From: Zobellella denitrificans
GTDB lineage: Bacteria > Pseudomonadota > Gammaproteobacteria > Enterobacterales > Aeromonadaceae
Direction: 5' to 3'
Assembly (NCBI RefSeq): GCF_002237365.1
Contig: NZ_NMUO01000036.1
Coordinates: forward strand, 1-33,403
DNA length: 33,403 nucleotides
Below the pieces are notes generated by a model. That model worked only from the letters and a program-made list of their open reading frames with translations. It had not been told where the DNA came from and made no database searches. Of this stretch, positions 21,771 to 30,156 are shown in pieces (the first letter of the stretch is position 1; every line of letters starts with the position of its first letter). The translations under genes were made by a program, and so were the position numbers.

Positions 21771-22730
21771 TCAGCTCATGGCCTGCAGCAACAGCAGCAG
21801 TTCTCCCCGGCTGCGGCAGCCGGTTTTGCGGTAGATGGACTGCTGCACCGTTTTGGCGGTTTCCGGGCTGACGTGCCGTCTTTGGGCGATGCGCTTGTTG
21901 GCGCAGCACCCCGAGGCCAGCAGCAGCAACTGGGCCTTTTCGGTACGGGTCAGGGAAAACAGGCAGGCCAGGCACTCGATGTCCAGCCGGGCCGGCAGGC
22001 CGGGATCCTTGATCATCACCAGCCAGTAGCGGCAGTCCGGCAAATGCACCAGGTGGACCACCTGAAAGGTATCGGGCACCCGGATCACCTGCTGCCCCTC
22101 GCCCCGCCCGGCCAGCATGCGGCCGAAGTGGATAAAGGCCGTGCCCTGCCCCCGCAGCAGCAACTGGCCGGCGTCATCCTGGCGGATGCTGGTGCCCAGG
22201 CGCAACAAGGCCAGGGCGCTCTGGTTGGCGAACAGCAGGGTGCCGTCGTCGGCCACCATCAGTTGCGGCCGATCCGACAGGTTGGCCCATTGCTCCAGGC
22301 AGCGGCTGTGTGCCCGCCACTGGCTCAGTTGCCAGAAGTGCAGCTGCCATTGGCTCAACTGCAGGGCCAGCCAGCGCAGCCGGGCGGTCAGTTCCCCAAC
22401 GCCTCCTTTCAGGGTGACCGCCAGGGCGCCGCAGCACTGGTCCCCGGGCACCCGGAGGGAGCAGAACCAGTGCCGGGCCGTGAGCCGGGTATGGCACTGG
22501 TACAGCAGCGGCTGCAGCTCGCTCAGCGGCCGGTAGCAGGCACCGCCGTCAAAGCAGCGGTAGCGCTGGGGCTGCCGCCAGCTCACGTCCGGAGGGACCA
22601 GCACCAGGGTGATGCCATCCAGCTCCAGCACCCGGCACAGTTCGTCGAAAATGGCATCGTAGGCGTCGTTGCCGGTATGGCAGTGGTAGAGCCGCGTGAA
22701 TAGCGGCCACAGCATATCCATATGCTTCAT
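21771..22730 (-). CDS. LuxR-type helix-turn-helix regulator with PAS-like sensor
   Basis: A 319-aa protein. The C-terminal 60 residues form a LuxR/GerE HTH: 'FSLTRTEKAQLLLLASGCCANKRIAQRRHVSPETAKTVQQSIYRKTGCRSRGELL', with the conserved IA, SPETAK and SR positions kept. Residues 155-250 read like a PAS fold ('PQLMVADDGTLLFANQSALALL'). The N-terminal 150 residues are Trp- and Gln-rich and unrecognised. There is no receiver or autoinducer domain and no synthase nearby, so it is an orphan regulator with unknown signal and targets. The ATG at 22730 has GGGAG eight bases upstream. Its stop lies 57 bases before hrpA. Confidence 0.8.
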   Translation of the reverse strand: MKHMDMLWPLFTRLYHCHTGNDAYDAIFDELCRVLELDGITLVLVPPDVSWRQPQRYRCFDGGACYRPLSELQPLLYQCHTRLTARHWFCSLRVPGDQCCGALAVTLKGGVGELTARLRWLALQLSQWQLHFWQLSQWRAHSRCLEQWANLSDRPQLMVADDGTLLFANQSALALLRLGTSIRQDDAGQLLLRGQGTAFIHFGRMLAGRGEGQQVIRVPDTFQVVHLVHLPDCRYWLVMIKDPGLPARLDIECLACLFSLTRTEKAQLLLLASGCCANKRIAQRRHVSPETAKTVQQSIYRKTGCRSRGELLLLLQAMS

Positions 22731-23047
22731 TTCGTGCTCTCCCGCTCGTTGTTGGTATTTTTATCATCACCAAGCCTAGTCGCGGGAGCAAAAGATGACC
22801 AGCCGAGCGGCTCAAGTTTGGGATTTCGCCCTGTCATCCGGGTATTGGCCACCTCAAAACCCTGTCGTCACACCAACCAACAAAAACACACTAACATCAT
22901 GATTAAAAAGAAATATATATAAAAAACACCTTATTTTGAGGAAGCGAAAACGCCCCTAACCGGCTGATGCAAACCGCAATAAACAGACAAAAACAGACGC
23001 TAGACACCCATCACTACGAAATGCCGTAAAAAATTGCAAAATACCGA
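22731..23047. other. AT-rich intergenic region without a recognised gene
   Basis: Between the LuxR-type gene and the small gene at 23110 there are about 320 bases with unusually low GC, including poly-A and ATATATATAA at about 22910-22920. No credible frame, tRNA or strong hairpin is visible. It probably carries the promoter and control sites of the LuxR-type gene, but no convincing -35/-10 pair could be fixed. Confidence 0.5.
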
Positions 23048-23076
23048 TTGAAAAGGCACCAGCATGGCCGTATATT
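23048..23076 (+). promoter_or_regulatory. Sigma-70 promoter of the 27-aa gene
   Basis: TTGAAA (23048-23053) and TATATT (23071-23076) exactly 17 bases apart, placing the start of transcription near 23083 and leaving a leader of about 27 bases. Confidence 0.7.
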
Positions 23077-23109
23077 GTGTCTACAGCCCACTGTTGAGGA
23101 AGGTAAAAA

Positions 23110-23193
23110 ATGAAAGAGTTAGTCATAACCGTCATTTTTACAGTCTGTGCGGCCTTAATCGCCGTTTCTGCACCTTCCTTGGCACAATTTTAA
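23110..23193 (+). CDS. 27-aa hydrophobic small protein
   Basis: An ATG with GAGGAAGG six bases upstream opens 27 codons. The peptide starts MKELVITVIFTVCAALIAV and ends SAPSLAQF. Residues 4-22 form one membrane-spanning or signal-like helix, and 'APSLAQ' would suit a signal peptidase site, though almost nothing would remain after cleavage. A promoter at 23048 and a terminator at 23252 enclose it, so it has its own transcript of about 200 bases. No homologue comes to mind. It might be a small inner-membrane protein of the type found in E. coli, a toxin-like peptide, or the incidental frame of a small RNA. Confidence 0.6.
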   Translation: MKELVITVIFTVCAALIAVSAPSLAQF

Positions 23194-23251
23194 CTGAGCC
23201 CGGGAAGACAGGACTGTAAATCACTAAGAAATAACAATATTTCCTGTTAAT

Positions 23252-23287
23252 AAAAAAGGCGCCCCTGGGGCGCCTTTTTGTTTTTTG
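23252..23287. terminator. Bidirectional terminator between the small gene and slyB-like gene
   Basis: A6, GGCGCCCC-tg-GGGGCGCC, T5G T6: a strong stem with T runs in both directions. It ends the plus-strand small transcript and the minus-strand lipoprotein gene (stop at 23297). Confidence 0.92.
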
Positions 23288-23296
23288 TGCCTTTTC

Positions 23297-23770
23297 CTAC
23301 AGCGGGGCCACGCTCATGTTGCTGCCGGAGCCGATCATCCGCACCCGCTGGCCCGGTTGCCAGGTACGATCGGCCTTTTGCACCACCACCAGGTGCTCGC
23401 CGCTGTCGGTACGGATCTCCAGCTCTACCGCATTGACCTGGTTGATTTTGTCCTCGGCCCGCGAGCCGACCATGGCGCCGGCAATGGCGCCCGCCGCCGT
23501 GGCCAGGGAGCGACCGGAGCCGCCACCCACCTGGCTGCCCAGCATGCCGCCCACCACACCGCCGCCGACGGTGCCGATCAGGTTGGGGTTTTCTTCACCG
23601 GCCTGGATGGTGACCGGACGGGTCGACACTATGGTGCCGTAGGTGACGGTCTGGGCCTGCTTGGCCGTTCTGCCGCTGTATACGTCGCCGGAATACACAT
23701 CGGGGTTGGCACAGCCCGCCAGGCTGAGTACCCCGGCCACCGTGATAATGGATAGTGTTTTCAGTTTCAT
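23297..23770 (-). CDS. slyB: Glycine-zipper outer-membrane lipoprotein, SlyB/Pcp family
   Basis: A 157-aa lipoprotein. The signal peptide ends at lipobox 'LSLAGC' (Cys20). The mature protein has 'GTIVSTRPVTIQAGEENPNLIGTVGGGVVGGMLGSQVGGGSGRSLATAAGAIAG', the 2TM glycine zipper, and a C-terminal beta domain ('LEIRTDSGEHLVVVQKADRTWQPGQRVRMI'). This is the SlyB layout; E. coli SlyB is 155 aa and contributes to outer-membrane integrity, often under PhoP control. The ATG has AGGGGG upstream. The symbol is by family resemblance; Pcp is an equivalent name in other genera. Confidence 0.88.
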   Translation of the reverse strand: MKLKTLSIITVAGVLSLAGCANPDVYSGDVYSGRTAKQAQTVTYGTIVSTRPVTIQAGEENPNLIGTVGGGVVGGMLGSQVGGGSGRSLATAAGAIAGAMVGSRAEDKINQVNAVELEIRTDSGEHLVVVQKADRTWQPGQRVRMIGSGSNMSVAPL

Positions 23771-24000
23771 CGGTTTCCCCCTGCTGAATGGTAAGGATGC
23801 TTATTATTGTTTTGGGTTGCTGACAGTATAGACCAGCGCTATCCGCGGCTGGTTTCATTCGCCAACGGTGCCGGCACCCGCCGGCAGTGTAGCCCTTTAT
23901 GATAAATAAGGAAAAAGCGCGCCCGCAAAGGCGTCAGAAAGTGGCGGAGGCGCCCCGCCTTCGCCACTAAGCACGGCCCCCTGGCGGGCGGCGGACAACA

Positions 24001-24408
24001 TCAGCCGAACAGGATGCGCCACCAGCTGACCCGGCGCTCCCTGTGGTATTGCTTGCGCAAGTCGTCTATCCGCGCCAGGTGCTGCCGGGCCAGGGCCTGG
24101 TCGTCGGCCCGGACGGCGGCTTGCGCCTCGTCGATGGCGGCCCGCACCTCGTCCAGCCCCTGGCGGAACAGCTCGGCCTTGTCTTCCGGAAAGCTCGCCT
24201 GCCTGGCGGCGTCGGTCAGCACGGCCAGCTCGTCCAGGTGGCGCAGCAGGCTGTCGCTGTCTTCGGCGCGGTGGGCCTGTTTGTAGGCCAGCCCCATGTT
24301 TTTCATGGTGGTTTCCAGGTTGACGGACTGACCGGCCTGGGCGGTCGGCAGGGCGAGGAACAGCAAGAGGGTCAAAAACCGCAGGGACGGGGTGGATATA
24401 TAACGCAT
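24001..24408 (-). CDS. cybC: Cytochrome b562 family protein
   Basis: A 135-aa periplasmic four-helix-bundle protein. The signal peptide ends around 'PTAQA' (residue 25). The axial heme ligands of E. coli cytochrome b562 (Met7, His102) have counterparts in Met35 of 'NLETTMKNM' and His122 of 'RKQYHRERR'. The helical pattern and length also fit, although overall similarity is low. The family carries non-covalently bound heme in the periplasm; its electron partners are unknown. The ATG at 24408 is chosen over 24441 because AGG lies seven bases upstream and the signal peptide is then normal. The C-terminal 'SWWRILFG' extension is unusual and might touch the membrane. Confidence 0.72.
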   Translation of the reverse strand: MRYISTPSLRFLTLLLFLALPTAQAGQSVNLETTMKNMGLAYKQAHRAEDSDSLLRHLDELAVLTDAARQASFPEDKAELFRQGLDEVRAAIDEAQAAVRADDQALARQHLARIDDLRKQYHRERRVSWWRILFG

Positions 24409-24471
24409 CGGCATACCTGTGTTGCTTGAATCGAGGGGCAACTATAGCCGATCCGCCAGGCGGGTTGAACG

Positions 24472-24493
24472 AAAAGGGGCCACTGCTGGCCCC
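24472..24493 (-). terminator. Rho-independent terminator of the MFS gene
   Basis: GGGGCCA-gcag-TGGCCCC followed by TTTTCGTT on the minus strand, eight bases after the MFS stop codon. Confidence 0.85.
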
Positions 24494-24500
24494 TCCTTGC

Positions 24501-25637
24501 TCAGGCGGTGTCGCCCAGGGGCTTGTCCAGCACCAGGCGCACCAACAGCAGCCACAGGGCCCAGCCCGCCACCAGCAGGATAATAAAGAGGAAGAGGCCG
24601 GACTGGAATTTCTCCAGCATCATGCCCGCCATCATGGGCCCGGTGAGTGAGCCTATGCTGTAGGCGAACATCAGCTTTTGGGTCATCTTCACCAGGGCCC
24701 GGCCGTGCATCTTGCCGCAGGCGTAGGACATGGTGGTGGGATAGAGGGTGAACACCCCCGCGCCCAGCAGCGCAAAGGCCAGGATCAGCATGCCGTCGCC
24801 GCCGGATTCCCACAGCAGCAGGCAGGCCGCCCCTATCATCAGGGTCTGCACCGCCATCATGGTGCGCTTGCCCAGGCGGTCGGCCAGGCTGCCGTTGGGC
24901 AGCTGGAAGGCCATGCCGCAGAGGATGAGCCAGGCCATGTAGAGGCCGATTTCATCGCCCCGGGCCAGTTGCTGCAACTGGATGGGCATCAGTGCATAGA
25001 GGGCGCCGAGCAGCATGCCGGCCACCAGGCAGCCGGCCAGGCCCAGGGCCCGGTCGGCCCGGGGCGGCTTGCCGCTGTTGGCGTTGGCTCCGGCCTCGGC
25101 ACTCAGATCGGGCTTTTTGGCCCACAGCAGCGGCAGCATCGCCAGGGCGCACAGGCCGGTGGCCAGCCAGAAGGCGGCATTATGCCCGGCCGGGATCCAG
25201 TCGATAAACAGCTGGCTGATGCCGTAGCTGAAGTAATAGACAAGCATATAGCGGGCCATGGCGCTGGAGCGGCGATGCAGTGGCGCCACCCCCAGCACCC
25301 AGCTTTCCACCGCCACAAAGCTCACCGCCGCCGCCATGCCCGCCACCATGCGCAGCGCCAGCCACAGGGGCAGCAGGCTGGTCCAGGTGAGGGCCACCGC
25401 CGCCAGGGCCAGGGTCACGCAGCACAGCACCAGGGCGCGCACGTGGCCCAGGCGCTGGATCAACCGGTCGGCGAAGAAGCTGGCGCCCAGCATGCCCAGG
25501 TAGAAGGCGGAGCCCACCAGGCCGATCTGCGCCGCCGGCGCCCCCAGGCCATTCAGGTACACGGCGACCAGGGTCACCAGAAAGGCGTTGCCCAGGGTCA
25601 GCAGGATCAAGTGGGTGTACAGGGGAATTAAGTGCAT
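24501..25637 (-). CDS. MFS transporter (YcaD-like)
   Basis: A 378-aa protein with 12 predicted transmembrane helices. The family loop between helices 2 and 3 reads 'GMLGASFFADRLIQRLGHVRAL', and the second half has the matching 'GSLADRLGKRTMMAV'. The halves are joined by a charged linker (about residue 185). The length and 'RMVAGMAAAVSFVAVESWVL' segment resemble YcaD-type transporters of unknown substrate. The ATG at 25637 has GGAGG four bases upstream; an upstream ATG is less likely. A strong terminator follows. Confidence 0.88.
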   Translation of the reverse strand: MHLIPLYTHLILLTLGNAFLVTLVAVYLNGLGAPAAQIGLVGSAFYLGMLGASFFADRLIQRLGHVRALVLCCVTLALAAVALTWTSLLPLWLALRMVAGMAAAVSFVAVESWVLGVAPLHRRSSAMARYMLVYYFSYGISQLFIDWIPAGHNAAFWLATGLCALAMLPLLWAKKPDLSAEAGANANSGKPPRADRALGLAGCLVAGMLLGALYALMPIQLQQLARGDEIGLYMAWLILCGMAFQLPNGSLADRLGKRTMMAVQTLMIGAACLLLWESGGDGMLILAFALLGAGVFTLYPTTMSYACGKMHGRALVKMTQKLMFAYSIGSLTGPMMAGMMLEKFQSGLFLFIILLVAGWALWLLLVRLVLDKPLGDTA

Positions 25638-25728
25638 GGCGCCTCCGGATTTCGAGGCGCGCATTCTAGGTGGGGCTAAATGGCAAGTACAACGAGAAAA
25701 ACTTGTGACTTAGCGCAAATTTTTATGT

Positions 25729-26457
25729 TTAACCAATGTTACCGGCAGTATGCCAGATAATGCCCTGGCCAAGGGTCAGCGCCCCTATCATTAACAGGGC
25801 GGCAACCGCGATCACCGGCGGTTTTGTCTGCTCCTTGCGCAGCAGCGGGGCGAACCATACCAGGGCCCCGATCAGCACGGCCGCGCTGACCTGCACGAAG
25901 GGCATGACCAGCCCCTGCAACTGCGCCTCGCCGAGCCCCAGGGAGCGCACCAGCAGGGCCAGCAGCCAGCAGACGCCGAACAGGGAGCCGGCCAGGGGCA
26001 GCAGGGTATTGAAGGCCTGCAACCGGTGTTTGGCGCGCACCATGATGAGATGGGCGAACACACAACCGCCGCAGCCCGCCGCCAGCAGCGCCCAGCCCGG
26101 TCCCATCAGCCAGCCCAGCCAGAGACCGTAGAGCACCGCCAGGCCCAGGGCGGGATAGTGCCAGCTCAAGCCCAGGCTGCGCTTGCCCTGGAGCCGGGCC
26201 TGATACAGCACGCTGCCCAGCCCCGCCGCCAGGGCCAGGCCGCCCAGCCACAGCAGGGGCCGGGGCGCGCCGGCCTCCACCCCCAGCATCAGCGCCAGGC
26301 CGAACACCGCCCAGGCCGACATCAGGCCGTCGCTGATCCGCCGCCGCTGACCCGGACACAGGTCTCCGTTGCGCAATACCCAGATCAGCAGGCCCAGGGC
26401 CGCGACGGCGGTGAGTGCCAGGGGCGCATACAACCGCGCCGGCAGCAGTTCTGTCAT
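25729..26457 (-). CDS. Polytopic membrane protein, unknown function
   Basis: A 242-aa very hydrophobic protein with about seven or eight predicted helices ('LYAPLALTAVAALGLLIWVL', 'WALLAAGCGGCVFAHLIMV' and others) and short basic loops. I considered a DmsC-type anchor subunit because of its size and helix number, but no motif confirms it and no dehydrogenase or oxidoreductase subunit is adjacent. It has a GGGAG Shine-Dalgarno. It starts 33 bases after the stop of the ybjD-like gene and could be co-transcribed with it. Confidence 0.7.
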   Translation of the reverse strand: MTELLPARLYAPLALTAVAALGLLIWVLRNGDLCPGQRRRISDGLMSAWAVFGLALMLGVEAGAPRPLLWLGGLALAAGLGSVLYQARLQGKRSLGLSWHYPALGLAVLYGLWLGWLMGPGWALLAAGCGGCVFAHLIMVRAKHRLQAFNTLLPLAGSLFGVCWLLALLVRSLGLGEAQLQGLVMPFVQVSAAVLIGALVWFAPLLRKEQTKPPVIAVAALLMIGALTLGQGIIWHTAGNIG

Positions 26458-26490
26458 CAGTGTCTCTCCCTCTGTTAAAACCGGGCCATT

Positions 26491-28113
26491 CTACCCTTGT
26501 CGGCGGGCGATCGCGACTATGCGGGCGAACATGCGCCGCAGCTCCACCGGCACCAGCTGCGGGCCCTGCAATTCAATGGCCTCCACCACCGCCAGCGCCA
26601 TGCCCGGCTTGCTGCGCCGGCTCAGGGCCCGCTCTATGATGCGCGAGGCCGGGGTGTGCTTGTCGTGGATTTGCGCCTCTTGCCGGAACACCGGCTCCAG
26701 GCCGTTGTAGAACAGGTAATGCTCGATGTCGGAGCGGGGCAGCACCGTCAGGTGATCCGTCTCCCGCTCGCCGCGCAGCATGCTGCGCACGCCCTGGGCG
26801 TATTTCTGGCCGGCTTCGTCGCCGTCGGTCAGCAGGTGCCAGCCGATGCCGAAATCCCGCGCCACCTTGATCAGCGGGCTGTGGCCGCACTGGGCGAACT
26901 CGATGATACGGATGCCCTCGGCGGGCAGCACATAGCCGCAGATCCGCGCCAGCTCCGCCAGCAGCCAGATCTCGGTTTCTCCTTCCACCAGCAGCCAGTA
27001 GCGGGCGAACAGCGACATGGGCCTGTTGATGCGCACGTGGAAGGCGATGCGGCGCATGTCCTCCCCGCTGTATTTCTCGTTGCCGATATGGAAGCTCAGG
27101 GTTTCGTGCTCGACCCGCACCAGCCGGCGCAGGTGGTTGAGCGGAAAGGCAGAGAGCAGATCGCCGGAATTGGTGGTCACCAGCTTCTGGCCGGGAAAGC
27201 GCTCGAGGATGCCCCAGGTCACCGCCAGGGTGGTGGGGTGCAGCCGGCTCTCGGGATCTTCTATCAGCAGCAGCGGCCGGGCGCCCGTCTCTATGGGACG
27301 GCCACCCCGGGCCTGCAGGACGGTGCGGGCCACGGCCGAGAGCGCCAGCGACAGGCCGCTCTCCTCCCCCGTGGGCTGCCAGTCGTTGAGCTTGCCCAAC
27401 TGGCTGAGGGTCACCGGGTGCACGGCGATGTCCTTGGCCCGGCGGGGCGCCCGGCTGGTGGCCCCCTGGGGGGTGAAATAGTGCTCGAACAGCTGGCGCA
27501 CCGCGTCCAGGCCGGCCTTGATGTCCCGCTGGCTCAGCTCGTCTTCTTCCGCCAGTTGCTCGCTCAGGCGGGTCAGCAGCTGTTCGTAGTCGCCGTTCAG
27601 GCTGACGATGGGCAGGTTTTCCGGCGCGCCGCGGGAGTCGCGCAGGCGGAACACCGGGTTCATCTCGATCAGCTGATGGACCAGTTGGGCGGCGTTGTCC
27701 AGCACGATGGGGTTGCCGGCGGCATCGACGAAGTCGTGCTCGCTCACCACGCCCTGGCCGGTGCGCCAGGCCCGGGCGCGATAGTGCACCCGGTGGTAGT
27801 TGTCCTTGTGCCTGACCCACACCGACTCCAGCCGGGCCAGCCGGGCGGAGTGCTCGCTGATGCCGGGCCGGTGCTCGCGGTAGCTGAGCACTATCTGCAA
27901 CTCGTCGGCGGTGGTGTTTTGCTCGGTGCGGTAGAAGTCATCTTCCACGAACTGGTAGCAGCAGGCCCCCTGCCCCAGCAGCCGCCACAGGGCCCGGAAC
28001 AGGCTGGTCTTGCCCCAGGCGTTCTCCCCCATCAGGGCCGTGCTCTGATCCAGGTGCAGCGACAGCTGGTTGATGCCCATGAAGTTGCGGATCTGGATGT
28101 GTTCAAGGTACAT
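26491..28113 (-). CDS. ybjD: OLD-family ATPase with TOPRIM domain (YbjD-like)
   Basis: A 540-aa protein. The N-terminal ABC-type ATPase opens 'MYLEHIQIRNFMGINQLSLHL' with the Walker A 'GENAWGKTSLF' near residue 30. The signature and Walker B region ('LLIEDPESRLHP') come at about 285-300. The TOPRIM part has 'LLVEGETEIWLLAEL' and 'LLTDGDEAGQKYA', the acidic residues expected for metal-dependent nucleases. OLD proteins are DNA-processing nucleases, and some act in phage exclusion; YbjD itself has no clear assigned role. The gene follows ppiC by 30 bases, so it may be co-transcribed with it. Confidence 0.87.
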   Translation of the reverse strand: MYLEHIQIRNFMGINQLSLHLDQSTALMGENAWGKTSLFRALWRLLGQGACCYQFVEDDFYRTEQNTTADELQIVLSYREHRPGISEHSARLARLESVWVRHKDNYHRVHYRARAWRTGQGVVSEHDFVDAAGNPIVLDNAAQLVHQLIEMNPVFRLRDSRGAPENLPIVSLNGDYEQLLTRLSEQLAEEDELSQRDIKAGLDAVRQLFEHYFTPQGATSRAPRRAKDIAVHPVTLSQLGKLNDWQPTGEESGLSLALSAVARTVLQARGGRPIETGARPLLLIEDPESRLHPTTLAVTWGILERFPGQKLVTTNSGDLLSAFPLNHLRRLVRVEHETLSFHIGNEKYSGEDMRRIAFHVRINRPMSLFARYWLLVEGETEIWLLAELARICGYVLPAEGIRIIEFAQCGHSPLIKVARDFGIGWHLLTDGDEAGQKYAQGVRSMLRGERETDHLTVLPRSDIEHYLFYNGLEPVFRQEAQIHDKHTPASRIIERALSRRSKPGMALAVVEAIELQGPQLVPVELRRMFARIVAIARRQG

Positions 28114-28143
28114 GTGCGATGTCCGTTGGGGAAAGGCGGGCGG

Positions 28144-28425
28144 TCAGTTGCGGTAGAGCACCTTGATCAGATGATAGCCGAAGCGGGTCTTGACCGGCCC
28201 CTGTACCTTGAGTTCGGGGCCGGTAAACACCGCCTTGTCGAAGGGGCCGACCATGTCGCCCTTGCTGAATTCGCCCAGATCGCCGCCGCGCTTGCCGGAC
28301 GGGCAGATGGAATGCTGCTTGGCCAGCTTGCCGAAGTCGGCACCCTTGTCCAGTTGTTGCTTGAGCGCCAGGCACTCGGCCTCGGTTTTGACCAGGATAT
28401 GCAGGGCGCAGGCTCGCTTTGCCAT
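28144..28425 (-). CDS. ppiC: Peptidyl-prolyl cis-trans isomerase C (parvulin)
   Basis: A 93-aa single-domain parvulin, the same length as E. coli PpiC. '[19 protein letters not shown]' opens the domain, followed by the conserved '[24 protein letters not shown]' and the ending '[14 protein letters not shown]'. It catalyses proline isomerisation in the cytoplasm; there is no signal peptide or membrane anchor. The start at 28425 is set by homology; a weak GGA lies upstream. It is the first gene of a likely unit with the ybjD-like gene and the membrane protein. Confidence 0.94.
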   Translation of the reverse strand: MAKRACALHILVKTEAECLALKQQLDKGADFGKLAKQHSICPSGKRGGDLGEFSKGDMVGPFDKAVFTGPELKVQGPVKTRFGYHLIKVLYRN

Positions 28426-28495
28426 TTAAGAAGTCCGGATAAATAAGGAAACAAGGGGCAAGTGTGCCAAAAACCGGCGGTACAGGGAAGGCGGA

Positions 28496-28710
28496 TGAGG
28501 GGTGAGGGGGGAGGCGTGGTAGACGCCGCTTTAGCCGGCGAAATGTGCAGTCCACCCGCATAAAAGCTGCACCTCTGGGCAAAGGCAATGATTCCTGCCC
28601 TACAGCGTCATTTTTAGGTCGAAGGTTCCCGCTGCGCGGGAAGGCAGGCGGGCCGCCTGCGCTCCAGAGTTCGGCGTCCCCCCACGCCTCACCCCTCACG
28701 CCTCACCCCT
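28496..28710. repeat. Hairpin-rich intergenic element between ppiC and ask
   Basis: About 215 bases with no gene. Its ends are inverted copies of a GGGGTGAGG-type repeat (28499-28519 against 28678-28709, the latter with tandem CACGCCTCACCCCT units). Inside are the stems TTCCCGC-tgc-GCGGGAA (28626-28642) and GCAGGCG-ggc-CGCCTGC (28644-28660), and an imperfect stem around 28522-28540. The layout looks like a non-coding dispersed repeat or an extended 3' end for ask; no second copy is visible in this window. Confidence 0.5.
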
Positions 28711-28719
28711 AACGCAGGA

Positions 28720-30156
28720 TCAGGCCACCGCCAGGGCCACGGTGTCGGCGTGGGTATGCACCAGTTCGTCGTGCAGGGACACCACCGCCTGCTCGTAGTG
28801 CTCGTCGTCCACGATAAACTGCATTTCCACCGCCCGCAGCGACTGGTGCACGGCCCGTACCGGCACCCGGGCCTGGTTGAGCGCGCCCACCGAGCGGGCC
28901 AGCAGGCCGGGGATGTTCATGTCGCTGCCCACCGCCGACACCAGCGACACCTTGTGGGTGTTGACCTCGGCGTTGGCGAAGCGGCGCTGCAGCGCCCCCA
29001 CCAGGCGTTGCACCTGCTTGCGGTTGCCGGCCAGGTAATAGGTCAGGGTGTTGGCGTTCATGTCCTTGGCCACCAGGTTGAGCTGCATCTTGTCCAGCTC
29101 GTCGGTAAAGCCCTCGGCGTAGTGGGACACCCGGCCCACCATGTCCTGATCGAACAGCTCCACCGCAAACAGGTTGCGCCGGCCCGCCACCATCTCCACG
29201 CAGGGCGAGGGACTGCGGTAGTCGGTGGTGATCAGGGTCCCTTCGTGATCCGGCTCGAAGGTGTTGCGCACCCGCAGCGGTATGCCCTGCTGACGCAGGC
29301 CCTTGGCGGCCTGGGGGTGGATCGCCTCCATCCCCAGGTTGGAGAGCTGGTCGGTCACGTCGTAATTGGTGCGGCCGATGGGAATGACGTTGTCCTCCCC
29401 CGCCAGGCGCGGATCGGCGCTGCTCAGGTGGTATTCCTTGTGGATGATGGCCTCGCGCGCCCCGCTCAGCACCGCCAGCCGGCTGAAGGTCATTTCGCTG
29501 TAGCCCCGGTCGAAGCTGCTCATCAGTCCCTCCCGGCAATGGGCATAGCCGGTCACCACCGGCAACTGGCTGGACAAGTCCACCCGCGCCAGGGCCCGGG
29601 TCAGGGCGTCGTCCAGGGTCAGGGCCTCGTCGTCGCGCCAGCCGGTCAGATCCATCAGCACGGCGTTGACCCCGCTCTGGCGCAGGTAGAGCACCATGTT
29701 GTGGGCACTGTGGGCCTCGCCCATGGCGGCCAGCAGCTCGCGGATGGTCTGCAGCTGTTCGTCCAGCTGGAACTGGCCGAAGGCACAGACCTGGCGCAGG
29801 TGGTGCAGGCAGTCGCGGATGCCGCTGATGCGCTCCTGCAGGAAGGAATCCGCCAGCAGCCGCTCGGGGGTGGTGCCGAACATCTCTTCATTGATCTGGG
29901 CCATGCGCTGGCTGACGTTGTCGAGCGCCTGCTCCCAGGCACCGTCGTCCTCGGCGTCCGCATAGGTGGCGTACACCCCCGGCGCGCCGGTGCGCTTGCA
30001 TTCCAGCAGGCCGTCGGTGATGCCGCCGAAGGCCGACACCACCAGCATGCGCCGGTAATAGTCGCCCGCCTTGCGGTTGTGCAGCACTATGTTGTCCCGT
30101 ACCGCCCGGTACTGGCTCATGGAGGTTCCGCCGATTTTTTCTACTGTATGTGACAC
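28720..30156 (-). CDS. ask: Ectoine-specific aspartate kinase
   Basis: A 478-aa aspartokinase. It begins VSHTVEKIGGTSMSQYRAV, the usual N-terminus of the ectoine-linked kinases (Ask_Ect), where Lys, Gly and Ser bind ATP and aspartate, and ends with two ACT-type regulatory stretches ('VSLVSAVGSDMNIPGLLARSVGALNQARV', 'VEMQFIVDDEHYEQAVVSLH'). It phosphorylates aspartate, the first step to the aspartate semialdehyde used by EctB. Ectoine-linked forms are often less feedback-inhibited. The GTG at 30156 with GGGAG nine bases upstream is chosen; a longer ATG frame adds 65 unrelated codons. It follows ectC after 247 bases of hairpin-rich sequence. Confidence 0.93.
   Translation of the reverse strand: MSHTVEKIGGTSMSQYRAVRDNIVLHNRKAGDYYRRMLVVSAFGGITDGLLECKRTGAPGVYATYADAEDDGAWEQALDNVSQRMAQINEEMFGTTPERLLADSFLQERISGIRDCLHHLRQVCAFGQFQLDEQLQTIRELLAAMGEAHSAHNMVLYLRQSGVNAVLMDLTGWRDDEALTLDDALTRALARVDLSSQLPVVTGYAHCREGLMSSFDRGYSEMTFSRLAVLSGAREAIIHKEYHLSSADPRLAGEDNVIPIGRTNYDVTDQLSNLGMEAIHPQAAKGLRQQGIPLRVRNTFEPDHEGTLITTDYRSPSPCVEMVAGRRNLFAVELFDQDMVGRVSHYAEGFTDELDKMQLNLVAKDMNANTLTYYLAGNRKQVQRLVGALQRRFANAEVNTHKVSLVSAVGSDMNIPGLLARSVGALNQARVPVRAVHQSLRAVEMQFIVDDEHYEQAVVSLHDELVHTHADTVALAVA

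Noticed and set aside
17811-22703. Very long open frames on the plus strand opposite hrpA and the LuxR-type gene (578 and 666 codons)
   Set aside because: They are exact shadows of convincing minus-strand genes in GC-rich DNA; their products are Gln/His/Gly/Ala-rich and match no family.
25729-26457. DmsC-type anchor subunit
   Set aside because: Only size and helix number fit; there is no adjacent molybdoenzyme or ferredoxin-type subunit.
26497-28446. A 649-codon plus-strand frame opposite the ybjD-like gene and ppiC
   Set aside because: Opposite two well-supported genes, with biased composition and no family pattern.
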